From contig JANXTS010000066.1 of assembly GCA_025352265.1 (NCBI GenBank), positions 1-57,962 of the forward strand: a DNA stretch of 57,962 bases, read 5' to 3'. Origin of the DNA: Variovorax sp. (GTDB lineage Bacteria; Pseudomonadota; Gammaproteobacteria; Burkholderiales; Burkholderiaceae_C). Below the pieces are notes generated by a model. It searched no databases. It was not told where the DNA came from and worked only from the letters and a program-made list of their open reading frames with translations. The stretch's first letter is position 1, and the number at the start of each line of letters is the position of its first letter. The translations under genes were made by a program, and so were the position numbers. Below are positions 9,055-18,561 of this stretch, piece after piece.

Positions 9055-10410
9055 ATGAGTTGGTACAACAAGGTTGCCTGGAGCGAAGGCCTCTTTTTGC
9101 GTCCGCAGCTTTTTCAGCAGCAAGAGCGTTATCTGGAGCACCTCGCCCACAAGCGCGCTGCCGCATTGAGCCCGTTCTTTTGGGGCTTCAGCCAGTACGC
9201 GATTGATGCCGAGTCGTTGACGCTGGGCAAAGTCGTGCTCGCCAGTGCGGACGGCATCTTCGCGGACGGCACACCGTTCGACATGCCAAGCCAGACGCCG
9301 CCGCCCGCGCCGTTGACGATTCTCCCAGAGCACCTCGAACAGATCATTTATCTTGCAGTGCCAATCCGCACTCCGAACGGTGAAGAAACAAGCTTCGACG
9401 AGCCTGGCGCGTCCTCGTCGTCATTGGCTCGATTTTCTGTTTTCGATACCGAATTGCGCGATGCCAATTCGATGGGCCAAGGCCCAAAGACAGTGCAGCT
9501 TTCGCGCCTGCGCTTGCGACTGTTGCCGCAGCGTGAACTCACCGATGCATGGATCGGGCTGCCGTTGACCCGGGTCACTACCTTGCGCTCCGACGGCAGC
9601 ATCGCAATCGATGCCAACCTCATTCCACCGGTCTCCGGCTACGGCGCCAGTCCGCTGCTGACCGACTGGGTTACCAACTTGCACGGGTTGTGCCGACTGC
9701 GTGCCCAGTCTCTCGCGGGACGCTTGAGCGGTAACGACGGCAAGTCGAGCGAAGCCGCCGAAGTGTCTGACTTTCTGCTCCTGCAGATACTGAATCGATG
9801 TGAGCCGCTGCTCGAACACTGGTTGCGCGTGAAAGAGACGTCGCCCGAGCAGCTCTACACCTTGCTCAAGATGCTGAGCGGTGAACTCTCCACGTTCGTG
9901 CGACCGAGCACGCGGCGTCCGCGCGTACATGCGCCGTACCAGCATGCTGATCCCTATCTCTCTTTCAAAGAGCTGATCGCGGACATCCAGGCGCTTTTAA
10001 ACGATGTGCTGGTGCGGAGCGCACAAAACATCCCGCTCGCCGAACGTGCCAACGGGGTTCGCGTCGCGAGCGTGGATCCCTCTGAGTTGAAAGGCTTTTC
10101 GAGCCTGGTGTTCGCCGTGGCGGCGCACACACCATCCGACCAACTGGCGACCCAGTTTCCTGCGCGTTGCAAGGTCGGCCCAAGCGACCGTCTTGGAGAG
10201 CTCATCCGTTCGCATCTGCCCGGTATTCCGTTACAGACCTTGCCCGTACCCCCGCGCCAGATCCCGTTCAACGCAGGCTTCGTGTACTTCCAGATCGAGC
10301 CGCGCGGACCGTTGTGGGAGCACATGGTCAAGCATGGCGGCCTAGCACTTCATGTGGCTGGCGAGTTTCCCGGACTGCGCATGGAACTCTGGGGCGTGCG
10401 CGAAAAATGA
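9055..10410 (+). CDS. tssK: T6SS baseplate protein TssK
   Basis: A 451-residue TssK/ImpJ protein, the trimeric baseplate adaptor that ties the TssFG wedges to the TssLM membrane complex. It starts MSWYNKVAWSEGLFLRPQLF, the hallmark N-terminus of the family, which fixes the start at 9055 rather than at 8917, where the longer open frame would overlap the hcp stop. The C-terminus (MKHGGLALHVAGEFPGLRMELWGVR) is also typical. It overlaps the next gene by ATGA at 10407-10410, so the two are likely translationally coupled. Confidence 0.95.
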   Translation: MSWYNKVAWSEGLFLRPQLFQQQERYLEHLAHKRAAALSPFFWGFSQYAIDAESLTLGKVVLASADGIFADGTPFDMPSQTPPPAPLTILPEHLEQIIYLAVPIRTPNGEETSFDEPGASSSSLARFSVFDTELRDANSMGQGPKTVQLSRLRLRLLPQRELTDAWIGLPLTRVTTLRSDGSIAIDANLIPPVSGYGASPLLTDWVTNLHGLCRLRAQSLAGRLSGNDGKSSEAAEVSDFLLLQILNRCEPLLEHWLRVKETSPEQLYTLLKMLSGELSTFVRPSTRRPRVHAPYQHADPYLSFKELIADIQALLNDVLVRSAQNIPLAERANGVRVASVDPSELKGFSSLVFAVAAHTPSDQLATQFPARCKVGPSDRLGELIRSHLPGIPLQTLPVPPRQIPFNAGFVYFQIEPRGPLWEHMVKHGGLALHVAGEFPGLRMELWGVREK

Positions 10411-11078
10411 CGGCGCAAACCAGTGCAACGCCGATTGAGTCGATGAGCAAAGAGAAGGCACGCCTGCTCGATGGGAGTTCCGTGGCCGTGACCATATCCG
10501 GCGCCAACATGACCAGTGGATCTTTTGTCGGCGTGGCCTGGAACAACCTGACTTTTACCGCCTGCGAATTCGAAGGCGACGGCAACATCAAACTCGCTTC
10601 GATGACTGCCTGCAAGTTTATCGACTGCAAGTTCATCGGCCCGAACCACGATGGCGGTGTCATGACCGACGTGACCTTCACACACTGCAAATCGATTGGA
10701 CGGGCGATTTTTTGCGGCCGCGACATGAGCACGGGTGTTCTCTTTGAAGGTTGCGACTTCTCCGGAGGCGCTGGGGCTCCCGAGGCGTTCGAAGGCATTG
10801 GGAGTACCGGGGATACGACCTTTCGCAACTGCACTGGCAGCGGAGAGGTGCTGGTCGGTGGAACGAGCATGACGATCGATGGCTGCCGATTCAATGACAT
10901 GACGTTCGTGATCGGCCGTCAGCGCGATAGGGGCACGCCGCTCGCGGCGACGGTGTCGATCGACAACTCGCATGGTTCAGGACGTTGGCGCATGGCCAGC
11001 AACCGAATGAAGACGAGTCATATCCGGAACAGCACGTTCGACGAGATCGTCAACGACAACTCGGAATGCGAAGCATGA
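10407..11078 (+). CDS. Cys-rich pentapeptide-repeat-like protein inside the T6SS cluster
   Basis: A 223-residue protein starting inside the tssK stop codon. From about residue 25 the chain has recurring short units with a central Cys or aromatic residue (FTACEF, MTACKFIDCKF, FTHCK, FEGCDF, FRNCT, IDGCRF), the pattern of pentapeptide-repeat or related right-handed beta-helix folds. No signal peptide or membrane segment is visible, so it is likely cytoplasmic. Coupling to tssK and position before tssL suggest a structural or assembly role at the baseplate/membrane complex, or a resident accessory factor; neither can be shown here. An effector or immunity role seems less likely, given the operon position. 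Confidence 0.75.
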   Translation: MTAQTSATPIESMSKEKARLLDGSSVAVTISGANMTSGSFVGVAWNNLTFTACEFEGDGNIKLASMTACKFIDCKFIGPNHDGGVMTDVTFTHCKSIGRAIFCGRDMSTGVLFEGCDFSGGAGAPEAFEGIGSTGDTTFRNCTGSGEVLVGGTSMTIDGCRFNDMTFVIGRQRDRGTPLAATVSIDNSHGSGRWRMASNRMKTSHIRNSTFDEIVNDNSECEA

Positions 11079-11114
11079 CCGCTCGCCATCTTTTCATCTA
11101 CCCATTTCATTGCC

Positions 11115-12446
11115 ATGGCTGAAGACAATCATTTCGGTGAACAGACAGGTGGCGAAGGTGACTTTTCTTCGCCCCGAAATCGTTTTGATACGCGCAATGC
11201 GCAGTCGTCGAACGACCGTGGTACAGCCGACATGCCGTTGGCGCCCGAGCCCTCGACGCAAGAGCGACTCGCTGCGGTCAGCGCCGCGCAAAATCCGCTG
11301 CTCGAAGCTGCCCAACCGTTGTTGCGAGCGCTCGCCGACATGCCTGCTGAACTCGGCGGCGAAGGCGTCATCGTGTTCCACCGGCTCTTGGAGCGCGAGG
11401 TCGTTACCTTCCAGTCGCTGTGCAGCAGTGCGCAGATCAAGCACGAGCACGTCGTCGCGGCGAGCTACTCGCTGTGTACTGCGCTGGACGAGGCAGCCAA
11501 CAGCACGGCATGGGGCGGAGGGCAGGGTGGCGAGGCGGGCGTATGGGCGACACGCCAGCTGGCAGCTCAGTTTCATGGCGACACCAAGGGCGGCGATAAA
11601 TTTTTCCTGCTGGTGGGGCGACTGGCGGCAAGTCCGCAAGAGCATACGAATCTGCTCGAGTTGATGTATCAGATACTCGGCCTGGGTTTCGAAGGTCGAT
11701 TCAGCACTGCGTCGAACGGGCGACGCCAGCTGGAAACGATCCGTCATCGTCTCCTCACGTTGCTCGCATCGGCGCGCGGCGATGTGCCTCACGACTTGTC
11801 GCCGCACTGGAAGGGTGTCGGTGCCGGAAAGTTTCGCCTGCTGCGCAGCATTCCCGTGTGGGTCACGGCTTCGGTCCTGGCGCTGGCGCTGCTCGGCTTG
11901 TTCGCCTGGTACAAATACCGACTGGTTCAGGCGACCGTGGATGTCGAGCAGCGAGTCGCTGCCATTGGCAAGATGCAACCGCCTGCCGCCGTGCCGGTGC
12001 TGACCCGCTCCTTGCGCCTGAAAGAACTGCTCGCCGTCGAAATTGCCCGTGGCACCGTCAGCGTCGATGAAGACGATCGCCACAGCGCGGTCAGCTTCAA
12101 GGGTGACGACATGTTCGTCGCTGGACAGGCGCGATTGAACCCCAAGATCCTGCCGGTGCTGGCCAAGGTGGCCGACCAGATCAACCAGGTGTCGGGCACG
12201 GTGCAGGTCACGGGTCACTCCGATAACCAACCGATCAAGACACGCGAGTTTCCGGACAACCAGGTGTTGAGCCAGAAGCGTGCTGCCGCGGCAGCGCAGG
12301 TGCTTGAAGACAAGGGCGTCGACGCGTCGCGTCTGAAGAGCGAGAGCCGCGGCGACAGCGCGCCCGTTGCCGACAACGCGACTTTTGTCGGGCGCGCACG
12401 CAACCGGCGCGTGGACATCGTCGTCACTCAAGGCGTTCCCCGCTGA
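11115..12446 (+). CDS. tssL: T6SS membrane-complex protein TssL with OmpA-like peptidoglycan domain
   Basis: A 443-residue inner-membrane protein. A disordered N-terminus (1-55) leads to the cytoplasmic DotU/TssL domain (about 60-225: NPLLEAAQPLL, YSLCTALDEAANST). A single transmembrane helix follows near 246-268 (VWVTASVLALALLGLFAW), then a periplasmic OmpA/MotB-type domain with VTGHSDNQPI and the RARNRRVDIVV signature. This is the 'evolved' TssL that anchors the TssJLM complex to peptidoglycan without a separate TagL. 28 bp separate it from tssM. Confidence 0.94.
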   Translation: MAEDNHFGEQTGGEGDFSSPRNRFDTRNAQSSNDRGTADMPLAPEPSTQERLAAVSAAQNPLLEAAQPLLRALADMPAELGGEGVIVFHRLLEREVVTFQSLCSSAQIKHEHVVAASYSLCTALDEAANSTAWGGGQGGEAGVWATRQLAAQFHGDTKGGDKFFLLVGRLAASPQEHTNLLELMYQILGLGFEGRFSTASNGRRQLETIRHRLLTLLASARGDVPHDLSPHWKGVGAGKFRLLRSIPVWVTASVLALALLGLFAWYKYRLVQATVDVEQRVAAIGKMQPPAAVPVLTRSLRLKELLAVEIARGTVSVDEDDRHSAVSFKGDDMFVAGQARLNPKILPVLAKVADQINQVSGTVQVTGHSDNQPIKTREFPDNQVLSQKRAAAAAQVLEDKGVDASRLKSESRGDSAPVADNATFVGRARNRRVDIVVTQGVPR

Positions 12447-12474
12447 GCGGCGGAACAGCGGAACGAGAGCCTTC

Positions 12475-15400
12475 ATGCAATACCTCAGACAATTTTTCGC
12501 CTTCATCTTTTCGCGGCAGTTATTTGCCTTTCTGGCCATGGTCGTTCTGGCCCTGGCGATCTGGTTCATCGGCCCCTTGCTGTCGCTCGATGGACTTCAG
12601 CCGCTGGCGTCCGTTGGAGTGCGGGTGACGCTGATCGTGATGCTGCTCGTGCTGGGCATGTTGTGGCTGGTGTCCGGGCCGTTCAGCCTTGTGGGCATTG
12701 CCGCGCTGTGCTTGCTTGTGTGGCATGCAGGTCCGTTGCTGGCCGTCGGCAGCGCGAAGCTGCTGTCACCGGTGTGGGTGCGCACGCTGATCATTGCTGC
12801 GATCTTGTTGGTCTATGCGGTGTACTGGCTCTTTCGCTTGTGGCAAGCGCTCCGTAACAACGACGACCTGCTCGCGCGCTTCCTGAATTTCGGCAAGGAC
12901 GGCGCGAAGGCCGACGCGGCCAAGGAAGAACTCAAGACCGTGACCGCGACGGTCAACCGAGCCATGGTGCAACTTAAGGGCCTGCGCACGCGTGGAGGAA
13001 GTCTGGGCAGACTGTTCGAAGGCAAACGTTATTTGTACGAGCTGCCCTGGTACATGATCGTCGGCAGTCCGGGCGCCGGAAAAACCACCGCATTACTGAA
13101 TTCTGGACTTCAGTTTCCGGTGGCGCGGCAAATGGGCAATGTGCCACGGAGTCTGGTTCTGCAGTCTCAAGGCGGTACCGTGCACTGCGATTGGTGGTTC
13201 ACCAATGAAGCGGTGCTCATCGACACCGCCGGTCGCTACACGACACAGGACAGCAGTCCGACCAAAGACCATACCGAGTGGCTCGGCTTTCTGGGACTTT
13301 TGCGCAAGCACCGTACGCGGGCGCCGATCAACGGCGTGATCGTCGCACTCAATGCATACGAACTGTTGACGCTTTCAGAGGCTGAACGTTCCGAGCATGC
13401 GGCACTGGTGCGCGATCGACTGAGCGAATTGCGGCAGGAACTCGGCATCAGGTTTCCTGTGTACGTCATCGTTACCAAGCTCGATCTGCTCGGTGGTTTT
13501 GCAGAGTATTTTCAGTCGCTCACAAGCGAAGGACGAACGCAGACATGGGGCTTCACGCTCCCCTATCAAGGTGGGAAATCTTCAAATACTGCGGAGACTG
13601 CGGGTCACCGCGCAGTGTTGCGGGAACAGGTCGGCGTCGAGTTTGGGCTATTGAAGGACCGCCTGGCCGCGGGGCTTCGTTCCCGCCTTAATGAAGAGTT
13701 CGACGTGGATCGCCGCCGCAGCATGTTTGCGTTGCCACAGGAGTTTGCAGGGCTGGTCGTGCCCTTGGTCCAGATGCTCGATGAAGTCTTCCTTGACTCC
13801 CGGTTCGACAGCACGCAGTTGCACAACACACTTCGTGGCGTCTACCTGACGAGCGGCGCGCAGGCAGAGGTCGATTTACCGGCCGATCCAGACACGCTGT
13901 TGCAGCGGCTTTGGCGCACGCTCGGGGTGTCGCCCTTTCCGAGCCACAAGGTCGGCAACGCCAGCGTGGCTCGCATGGGGCTTGCCGAGCTGACTGGCGA
14001 CGGGCCGGACACAGACGCCGATTCCGGCAGCGCACACCGCGAGTCTCTCGATGCATCGACCGCTCCCAGGGAGCGACCGGCGACGCTCGACACCAGCCCG
14101 ACGCGGGGACGCCAGGGCTTCTTCCTGCAAGACGTGCTGACCAAAGTGATCATTCCGGAGGCGCATCTCGTGCGGCCCAACTTGCGATGGGAGTTCCGGT
14201 TTCGGCTGATGCGTCTGCTGGGGTATGCACTGGCCGTCGTCATCTTTGTCTGGCTTGCCGGTGCGCTGGCGCTCAGCTTTGGCAATAACCGCGACTACCT
14301 TGGCACGGTGGAGGCACGCGCACAGGCTCTCACGGGGCAAGTGCGCACGCTATTTGCCGATTTCAAGCCGGCACGCGTGCCGGAGGTCCTGACAGGTGCG
14401 CGCGACTTGCCGGGCTATCCCGGTCTCGACACGGACAATCCACCAAGCAGTTTTTTGTATGGGCTCTATGTCGTGCCGCCGGTGCTGAGCGCGGCCACCG
14501 GGACCTACGCTCAACTTGAAGAGCACACACTGCTGCCGCCGATCGTTCAGCGAATGGAAGTCGTCCTTGCGCAGAGCGTTAAAGACCGGGATTCGAAGGC
14601 GGCCTACGAAACCCTACGTGTCTACAAGCTGCTGCATGACAAGGAGCGCTACATGCGCGAAGGGGGTGCCCGCGACGTTCGCAACTGGGTATTGAAAGAC
14701 TGGGAAACTACGGATAGCGCCGCTGCGTTCGGTGGTCGGGCATCAATGGTGGGCCATGTCGAAAGGCTCTTCTCCGGCGATCACTCGGTGCAAGCGGCGT
14801 CTTTGCCGAACGAAGCGTTGGTGCGCGATGTGCAGAGCTTCCTCAACAGCAATACCTCGATGCAGCGCGTGTATGAGCGAGCGAAGTCGGCCATGCTGGC
14901 CGAAGCGCCGCAGGAGTTCACCTTGCTTCGTGCCGTCGGACCGCAAGCCGGGACGGTGTTCTCGCGCACGGGCGGTCTGCCGCTCGATAAGGGAGTACCT
15001 GGACTCTTCACGTATGACGGCTACCACGAGCTTTTTAATAAACGCTTGCCGGAGTTCGTCGGGCGCGCTCTGGAAAACGATGCGTGGGTCATGGGGCGGG
15101 GCGCTACAAGTGCCGCCAACGCAACTTCTTCTGGCGACGTCAGAAAAGTATTGGGCAATGTCGCCGCGACGTTGCAGAGCGATCCGTTGCTCGAAGACGT
15201 TCGCCGTCAATACCTGGCGGAATACGCGCAGAACTGGGAAACGTTTCTCGACTCTATTCGAACCGTGGGTGGCAGTGACATCACCGGCACCAGTCTGGGT
15301 TTCGATCTGAGCGTGCTGCGCCAGTTCGCGGCGCCCGACTCCCCACTGACCCGTCTTGCAAGGGCCGCGGCGCGCGAAACCACACTGTCGCGCCCGCTGG

Positions 15401-16656
15401 TTGTGCGCGTGCAAGAAGAGAAAAGCTTTCTTGATAAAGCGACCGACGAGGTGAATAAACAAACGCGAGAGATCGGCAAAAACCTTGGTATTCGCAATGA
15501 GGAAAGACTTGAAAAGCAGATCGTCGATAACCGCTTTGCAGCGCTCCGCGAAGTGGTTACGGGACAACCCGATGTGGCCTCGGCCTCGTACGCAAGTGCA
15601 AGCATCAACAAACCAGGCCTGGAGGCGGTTTCCGGGCTGGTCAACGAGTTCTATACGTTGCTGGTAGTGGCCGACACGGCGCTCACTGCGGGTAGCTTGC
15701 CGCCCGGCGGAGCCGAGGTCGGTGCGCGGTTGAAACTTGAGGCCGGCAAGTTGCCGGCGCCCTTTCGAGAGGTGCTGACAGCGTTGGCCGCGAGCGGTGG
15801 TGACAAAGTCGCACTGGGCTCTACCGACATTCTGCGAAAGCAGGCGCAGCTTCAGCTCGATCGCATCATGGCGCTGATGGCGATGCAGGTGAGCGAGCCG
15901 TGCAAGCGCGGCGTTGAAGGTCGCTATCCGCTGGCAGCGGTGGCGCAGGATGCGTCGATCGAAGACTTCACTCTGGTGTTCGCCGTCGGTGGAGCCGCCG
16001 ACGAATTTTTCACCAAGTACCTTGCGCCGTTCGTGGACACCGGCGCACGGCCATGGCGCTACAAGAATCCCAATACGGCCAACGCAATGGTGGGCATCGA
16101 AGGCATCGCTTCCGGTACGCCGCCTGCGCCCGTCACGACTGGACCGACCTTGCTCGGAGAACTGCTGAAGCTGTTGGCGCAGAACGGCCCGGATCTCGAC
16201 GCCTTTTACCGCGCGCAACAAATTCGGGATCTCTTCTTCCGCGATGCCGGTGGCAAGAAACTGGGCTGGAAGATCGACCTCAAGGTCCTCGAACTCGAAC
16301 CGAGCATCACTGATCTGGTGATTGATATCGATGGCCAGGGGCAACGCTACATCCACGGTCCGGTGCAATCGTTCGCCGTCAACTGGCCGGGTCCACGGGG
16401 TGGCTCCATGGCTGAAATCGTGGCCAATCCGCGCGTGTCGGGTGCTACCTCAACGCTCCTCGCCAACGGCCCCTGGGCCCTCTTTCGATTGATTGAGAAA
16501 GGTCGGATCGTGAATGGCGCCACGCTCGGGCGCACTGCCGTCGAGTTCGCGTTCGACGGGCGCAAGGCATTGCTGGACGTCAGTTCCGGTACACAGCCCA
16601 ATCCACTAAACAGTGACGTGCTCAAAGGGTTTCGTTGCCCGGGTCGGGCGGCCTGA
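12475..16656 (+). CDS. tssM: T6SS membrane-complex protein TssM (IcmF family)
   Basis: A 1393-residue IcmF-like protein, long for the family (usually 1100-1300). N-terminal hydrophobic segments (about 5-105) precede the cytoplasmic NTPase-like domain with Walker A GSPGAGKT (197-204) and VLIDTAGRY. Another transmembrane helix occurs near 585-605 (LGYALAVVIFVWLAGALAL), followed by a large periplasmic part with the C-terminal DUF1215/IcmF_C region that contacts TssJ. The start is placed at ATG 12475, since the upstream 36 in-frame codons overlap tssL and look non-native. tagF begins 1 nt after the stop. Confidence 0.93.
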   Translation: MQYLRQFFAFIFSRQLFAFLAMVVLALAIWFIGPLLSLDGLQPLASVGVRVTLIVMLLVLGMLWLVSGPFSLVGIAALCLLVWHAGPLLAVGSAKLLSPVWVRTLIIAAILLVYAVYWLFRLWQALRNNDDLLARFLNFGKDGAKADAAKEELKTVTATVNRAMVQLKGLRTRGGSLGRLFEGKRYLYELPWYMIVGSPGAGKTTALLNSGLQFPVARQMGNVPRSLVLQSQGGTVHCDWWFTNEAVLIDTAGRYTTQDSSPTKDHTEWLGFLGLLRKHRTRAPINGVIVALNAYELLTLSEAERSEHAALVRDRLSELRQELGIRFPVYVIVTKLDLLGGFAEYFQSLTSEGRTQTWGFTLPYQGGKSSNTAETAGHRAVLREQVGVEFGLLKDRLAAGLRSRLNEEFDVDRRRSMFALPQEFAGLVVPLVQMLDEVFLDSRFDSTQLHNTLRGVYLTSGAQAEVDLPADPDTLLQRLWRTLGVSPFPSHKVGNASVARMGLAELTGDGPDTDADSGSAHRESLDASTAPRERPATLDTSPTRGRQGFFLQDVLTKVIIPEAHLVRPNLRWEFRFRLMRLLGYALAVVIFVWLAGALALSFGNNRDYLGTVEARAQALTGQVRTLFADFKPARVPEVLTGARDLPGYPGLDTDNPPSSFLYGLYVVPPVLSAATGTYAQLEEHTLLPPIVQRMEVVLAQSVKDRDSKAAYETLRVYKLLHDKERYMREGGARDVRNWVLKDWETTDSAAAFGGRASMVGHVERLFSGDHSVQAASLPNEALVRDVQSFLNSNTSMQRVYERAKSAMLAEAPQEFTLLRAVGPQAGTVFSRTGGLPLDKGVPGLFTYDGYHELFNKRLPEFVGRALENDAWVMGRGATSAANATSSGDVRKVLGNVAATLQSDPLLEDVRRQYLAEYAQNWETFLDSIRTVGGSDITGTSLGFDLSVLRQFAAPDSPLTRLARAAARETTLSRPLVVRVQEEKSFLDKATDEVNKQTREIGKNLGIRNEERLEKQIVDNRFAALREVVTGQPDVASASYASASINKPGLEAVSGLVNEFYTLLVVADTALTAGSLPPGGAEVGARLKLEAGKLPAPFREVLTALAASGGDKVALGSTDILRKQAQLQLDRIMALMAMQVSEPCKRGVEGRYPLAAVAQDASIEDFTLVFAVGGAADEFFTKYLAPFVDTGARPWRYKNPNTANAMVGIEGIASGTPPAPVTTGPTLLGELLKLLAQNGPDLDAFYRAQQIRDLFFRDAGGKKLGWKIDLKVLELEPSITDLVIDIDGQGQRYIHGPVQSFAVNWPGPRGGSMAEIVANPRVSGATSTLLANGPWALFRLIEKGRIVNGATLGRTAVEFAFDGRKALLDVSSGTQPNPLNSDVLKGFRCPGRAA

Positions 16657-16657
16657 C

Positions 16658-17398
16658 ATGCTGCAAAAGCTCATTGCAATGCGCCTGATCACGCCGCCTG
16701 CGGTGTGGGGAAAGCTGGCTGGCCATGCCGATTTTGTGCGCAGTGGAATGCGGCACGGGGAAAGCGATGGGTGGCGACCGTGGCTCATCAAGAACGGCGG
16801 CCTTCCCGTAACCGGATCGACTGAAATGCTTCCGACCGCGTTCGTTCTGTCCCCAGGCTCACTCGACTTTGCGCCGCGCCGGTTCGTTGTAGGCGTGGTC
16901 GCACCGTCGGTCGACAAGGTGGGTCGACGCCACGCGTTGCTGGTTTACCAGGTTGCACATCCACGGTGGGCCGCACGGTATTTGGAAACGCAGTCGACTC
17001 ATCCGCAGGATTGGTTGTTCTGGTTAGCGCGAGCAGTGGCACGGCATGTCGATCCCCAGGGCGTGGCCGAAGTGCAGGCGTTGGGTCGCACTGTCGATGC
17101 GCTCTGGCGCCTGCATGCACCGGGCGTGCGTGACCTTTTCACAGGTCGACGCGAGAACGCAGGCGCTGCCGATCGATGTCGTGTTGAGTCGGGTGCGGTG
17201 CTCGACCGATTTGCCGGATGCGCTGTTCGCGATGATGTCGCCGAGCGTCTGCTGGGTGTTCGGCACTTCCCTTGGGCCGACTGGCCTCGCGCGCTCCTTG
17301 CTTCGCGTGGCGAGAGCGCCTTCTGGCAGCAGGACGCCACCGGTGGATTCGTCAACGCTGCTGCGCAGCTTCCCAAGTTGTGGAGAGCCGTGCCGTGA
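16658..17398 (+). CDS. tagF: T6SS-associated protein TagF (post-translational repressor family)
   Basis: A 246-residue TagF/ImpM-domain protein, recognisable by the opening VWGKLAGHADFVRSG (family: G-K-x-x-x-x-D-F) and by PRRFVVGVVAPSVDKVGRRHAL. In Pseudomonas and Agrobacterium TagF holds T6SS off by binding the FHA protein. Here it lies directly before the FHA gene, with which it overlaps by GTGA, so the antagonist pair is co-translated. The PppA phosphatase domain that is fused to TagF in some species is absent. Confidence 0.88.
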   Translation: MLQKLIAMRLITPPAVWGKLAGHADFVRSGMRHGESDGWRPWLIKNGGLPVTGSTEMLPTAFVLSPGSLDFAPRRFVVGVVAPSVDKVGRRHALLVYQVAHPRWAARYLETQSTHPQDWLFWLARAVARHVDPQGVAEVQALGRTVDALWRLHAPGVRDLFTGRRENAGAADRCRVESGAVLDRFAGCAVRDDVAERLLGVRHFPWADWPRALLASRGESAFWQQDATGGFVNAAAQLPKLWRAVP

Positions 17399-18561
17399 GC
17401 GATGTAAGACGACTTCAGCTGAGGCTTGTTCGAAGCCATGGGGGCAGCAAGAACATCGTTGTCTCGGTGCCGTTGCAAGGCTGCGGGCTTGCCGATGCGC
17501 TTGAGTTGGGCGGCGAGCGACTCAACGATTCCGAGTGGCGGTCCGCCAACCAAATTTGCGTCGAGCGCGCCGGCGCGGGATGGCAAATGCGCAACGACAG
17601 CCGCACACTGGTTTGCGTGGTCAATGATCAGCACGTGGTGGCGAATCACCCCGTCAAGCTTGTCGCAGGCGACGCGGTGGAGATGGGTCTTCTGCGTTTC
17701 GAAGTCGAGACTCATTCCGACGCAGCCCCGCTCGCCCTGTCGGCAGCGCGTGCCGAAGCTGTTGCGTCGTCACCCCCGCATATTGATCCACGTGCCCGTT
17801 CCGCGACCACGGCGGTCGCGGATGCAGTCGAGTTCGACCTTCGTGATCTGGCCGTCCAGCCTACACTTTCCGGTGCCGTCGAATTTGCGCAGGCCGCTTC
17901 GCTGGACGATCCATTCGGCGTGCTTGGCATTGCCGGCGCCGAGGCACGTCCGGCTGGTGATTCACTGGCCGAATTGATCGAGGTCGTACCAGTGCAAGGT
18001 TCCATGACGCATGACAGGCGCGACCGTCTGCCGCTGAACCCGCTACAGGCAGTACGCGCGACACCGACGGTGTCGCTACCGCCTGACCGCATCTTGGCCT
18101 ACGCGCCATGCACGAGCATCGCTAAGGAGTCGAAGGGAAACGGTCGCGCACGGCCGGATGCCGCAGTACTTTTGTTGGATGGGCTGCACGATGAGTTCGT
18201 GCGCGTTGTCCGGGACGCAGACCAGCTCGCGGGCCATGCCGATTGGGACGACGTGCTCGGCGCCAGCGGGGAAAGGGCGCCAACGCTGGACGAACTCAGT
18301 CACCGTGCGGCGCCTTTCCCATTGCTACGCGACATCCTGCTGGCGCGCGAAGGGATCGACCAGATCATCGAGAACTTCGATCCATCGACGCTCTGCACCT
18401 TGCTCGAAGCGACTGAAGTCGATGACGTGCTCCATCTCTTTGCGCCCGAATTGGCGCGCGTTGCCAAGGCCGCGCTTCCGAGCCTGACACGCCGCGAGCA
18501 CCACGAAGTCTCGCCCGACAGCTACATGCAATCTGGTCGTCTTTCTGACGACACGCTATGA
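17395..18561 (+). CDS. tagH: T6SS FHA-domain protein TagH (Fha), degenerate phosphopeptide pocket
   Basis: A 388-residue protein beginning at GTG 17395 inside the tagF stop. The N-terminal ~105 residues end like an FHA domain (WQMRNDS, VNDQHVVANHPVKLVAGDAV, MGLLRFEV), but the phosphothreonine-binding marks GR-x-x-x-x-D and S-x-x-H are not visible where expected. A low-complexity linker follows, then a C-terminal domain (about 250-375, FPLLRDILLAREGIDQIIEN, LHLFAPELARV) like that of T6SS TagH proteins. In other systems Fha, phosphorylated by PpkA, triggers assembly; no kinase or phosphatase gene is in this window. Confidence 0.82.
   Translation: MSDVRRLQLRLVRSHGGSKNIVVSVPLQGCGLADALELGGERLNDSEWRSANQICVERAGAGWQMRNDSRTLVCVVNDQHVVANHPVKLVAGDAVEMGLLRFEVETHSDAAPLALSAARAEAVASSPPHIDPRARSATTAVADAVEFDLRDLAVQPTLSGAVEFAQAASLDDPFGVLGIAGAEARPAGDSLAELIEVVPVQGSMTHDRRDRLPLNPLQAVRATPTVSLPPDRILAYAPCTSIAKESKGNGRARPDAAVLLLDGLHDEFVRVVRDADQLAGHADWDDVLGASGERAPTLDELSHRAAPFPLLRDILLAREGIDQIIENFDPSTLCTLLEATEVDDVLHLFAPELARVAKAALPSLTRREHHEVSPDSYMQSGRLSDDTL

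Noticed and set aside
14743..16368. 541-codon open frame on the minus strand inside tssM
   Set aside because: It mirrors the codon structure of tssM in high-GC DNA, has no family resemblance, and lies wholly antisense to a well-supported gene. The same applies to 31970-33655 (minus), 36831-38687 (plus) and 46415-48043 (minus).
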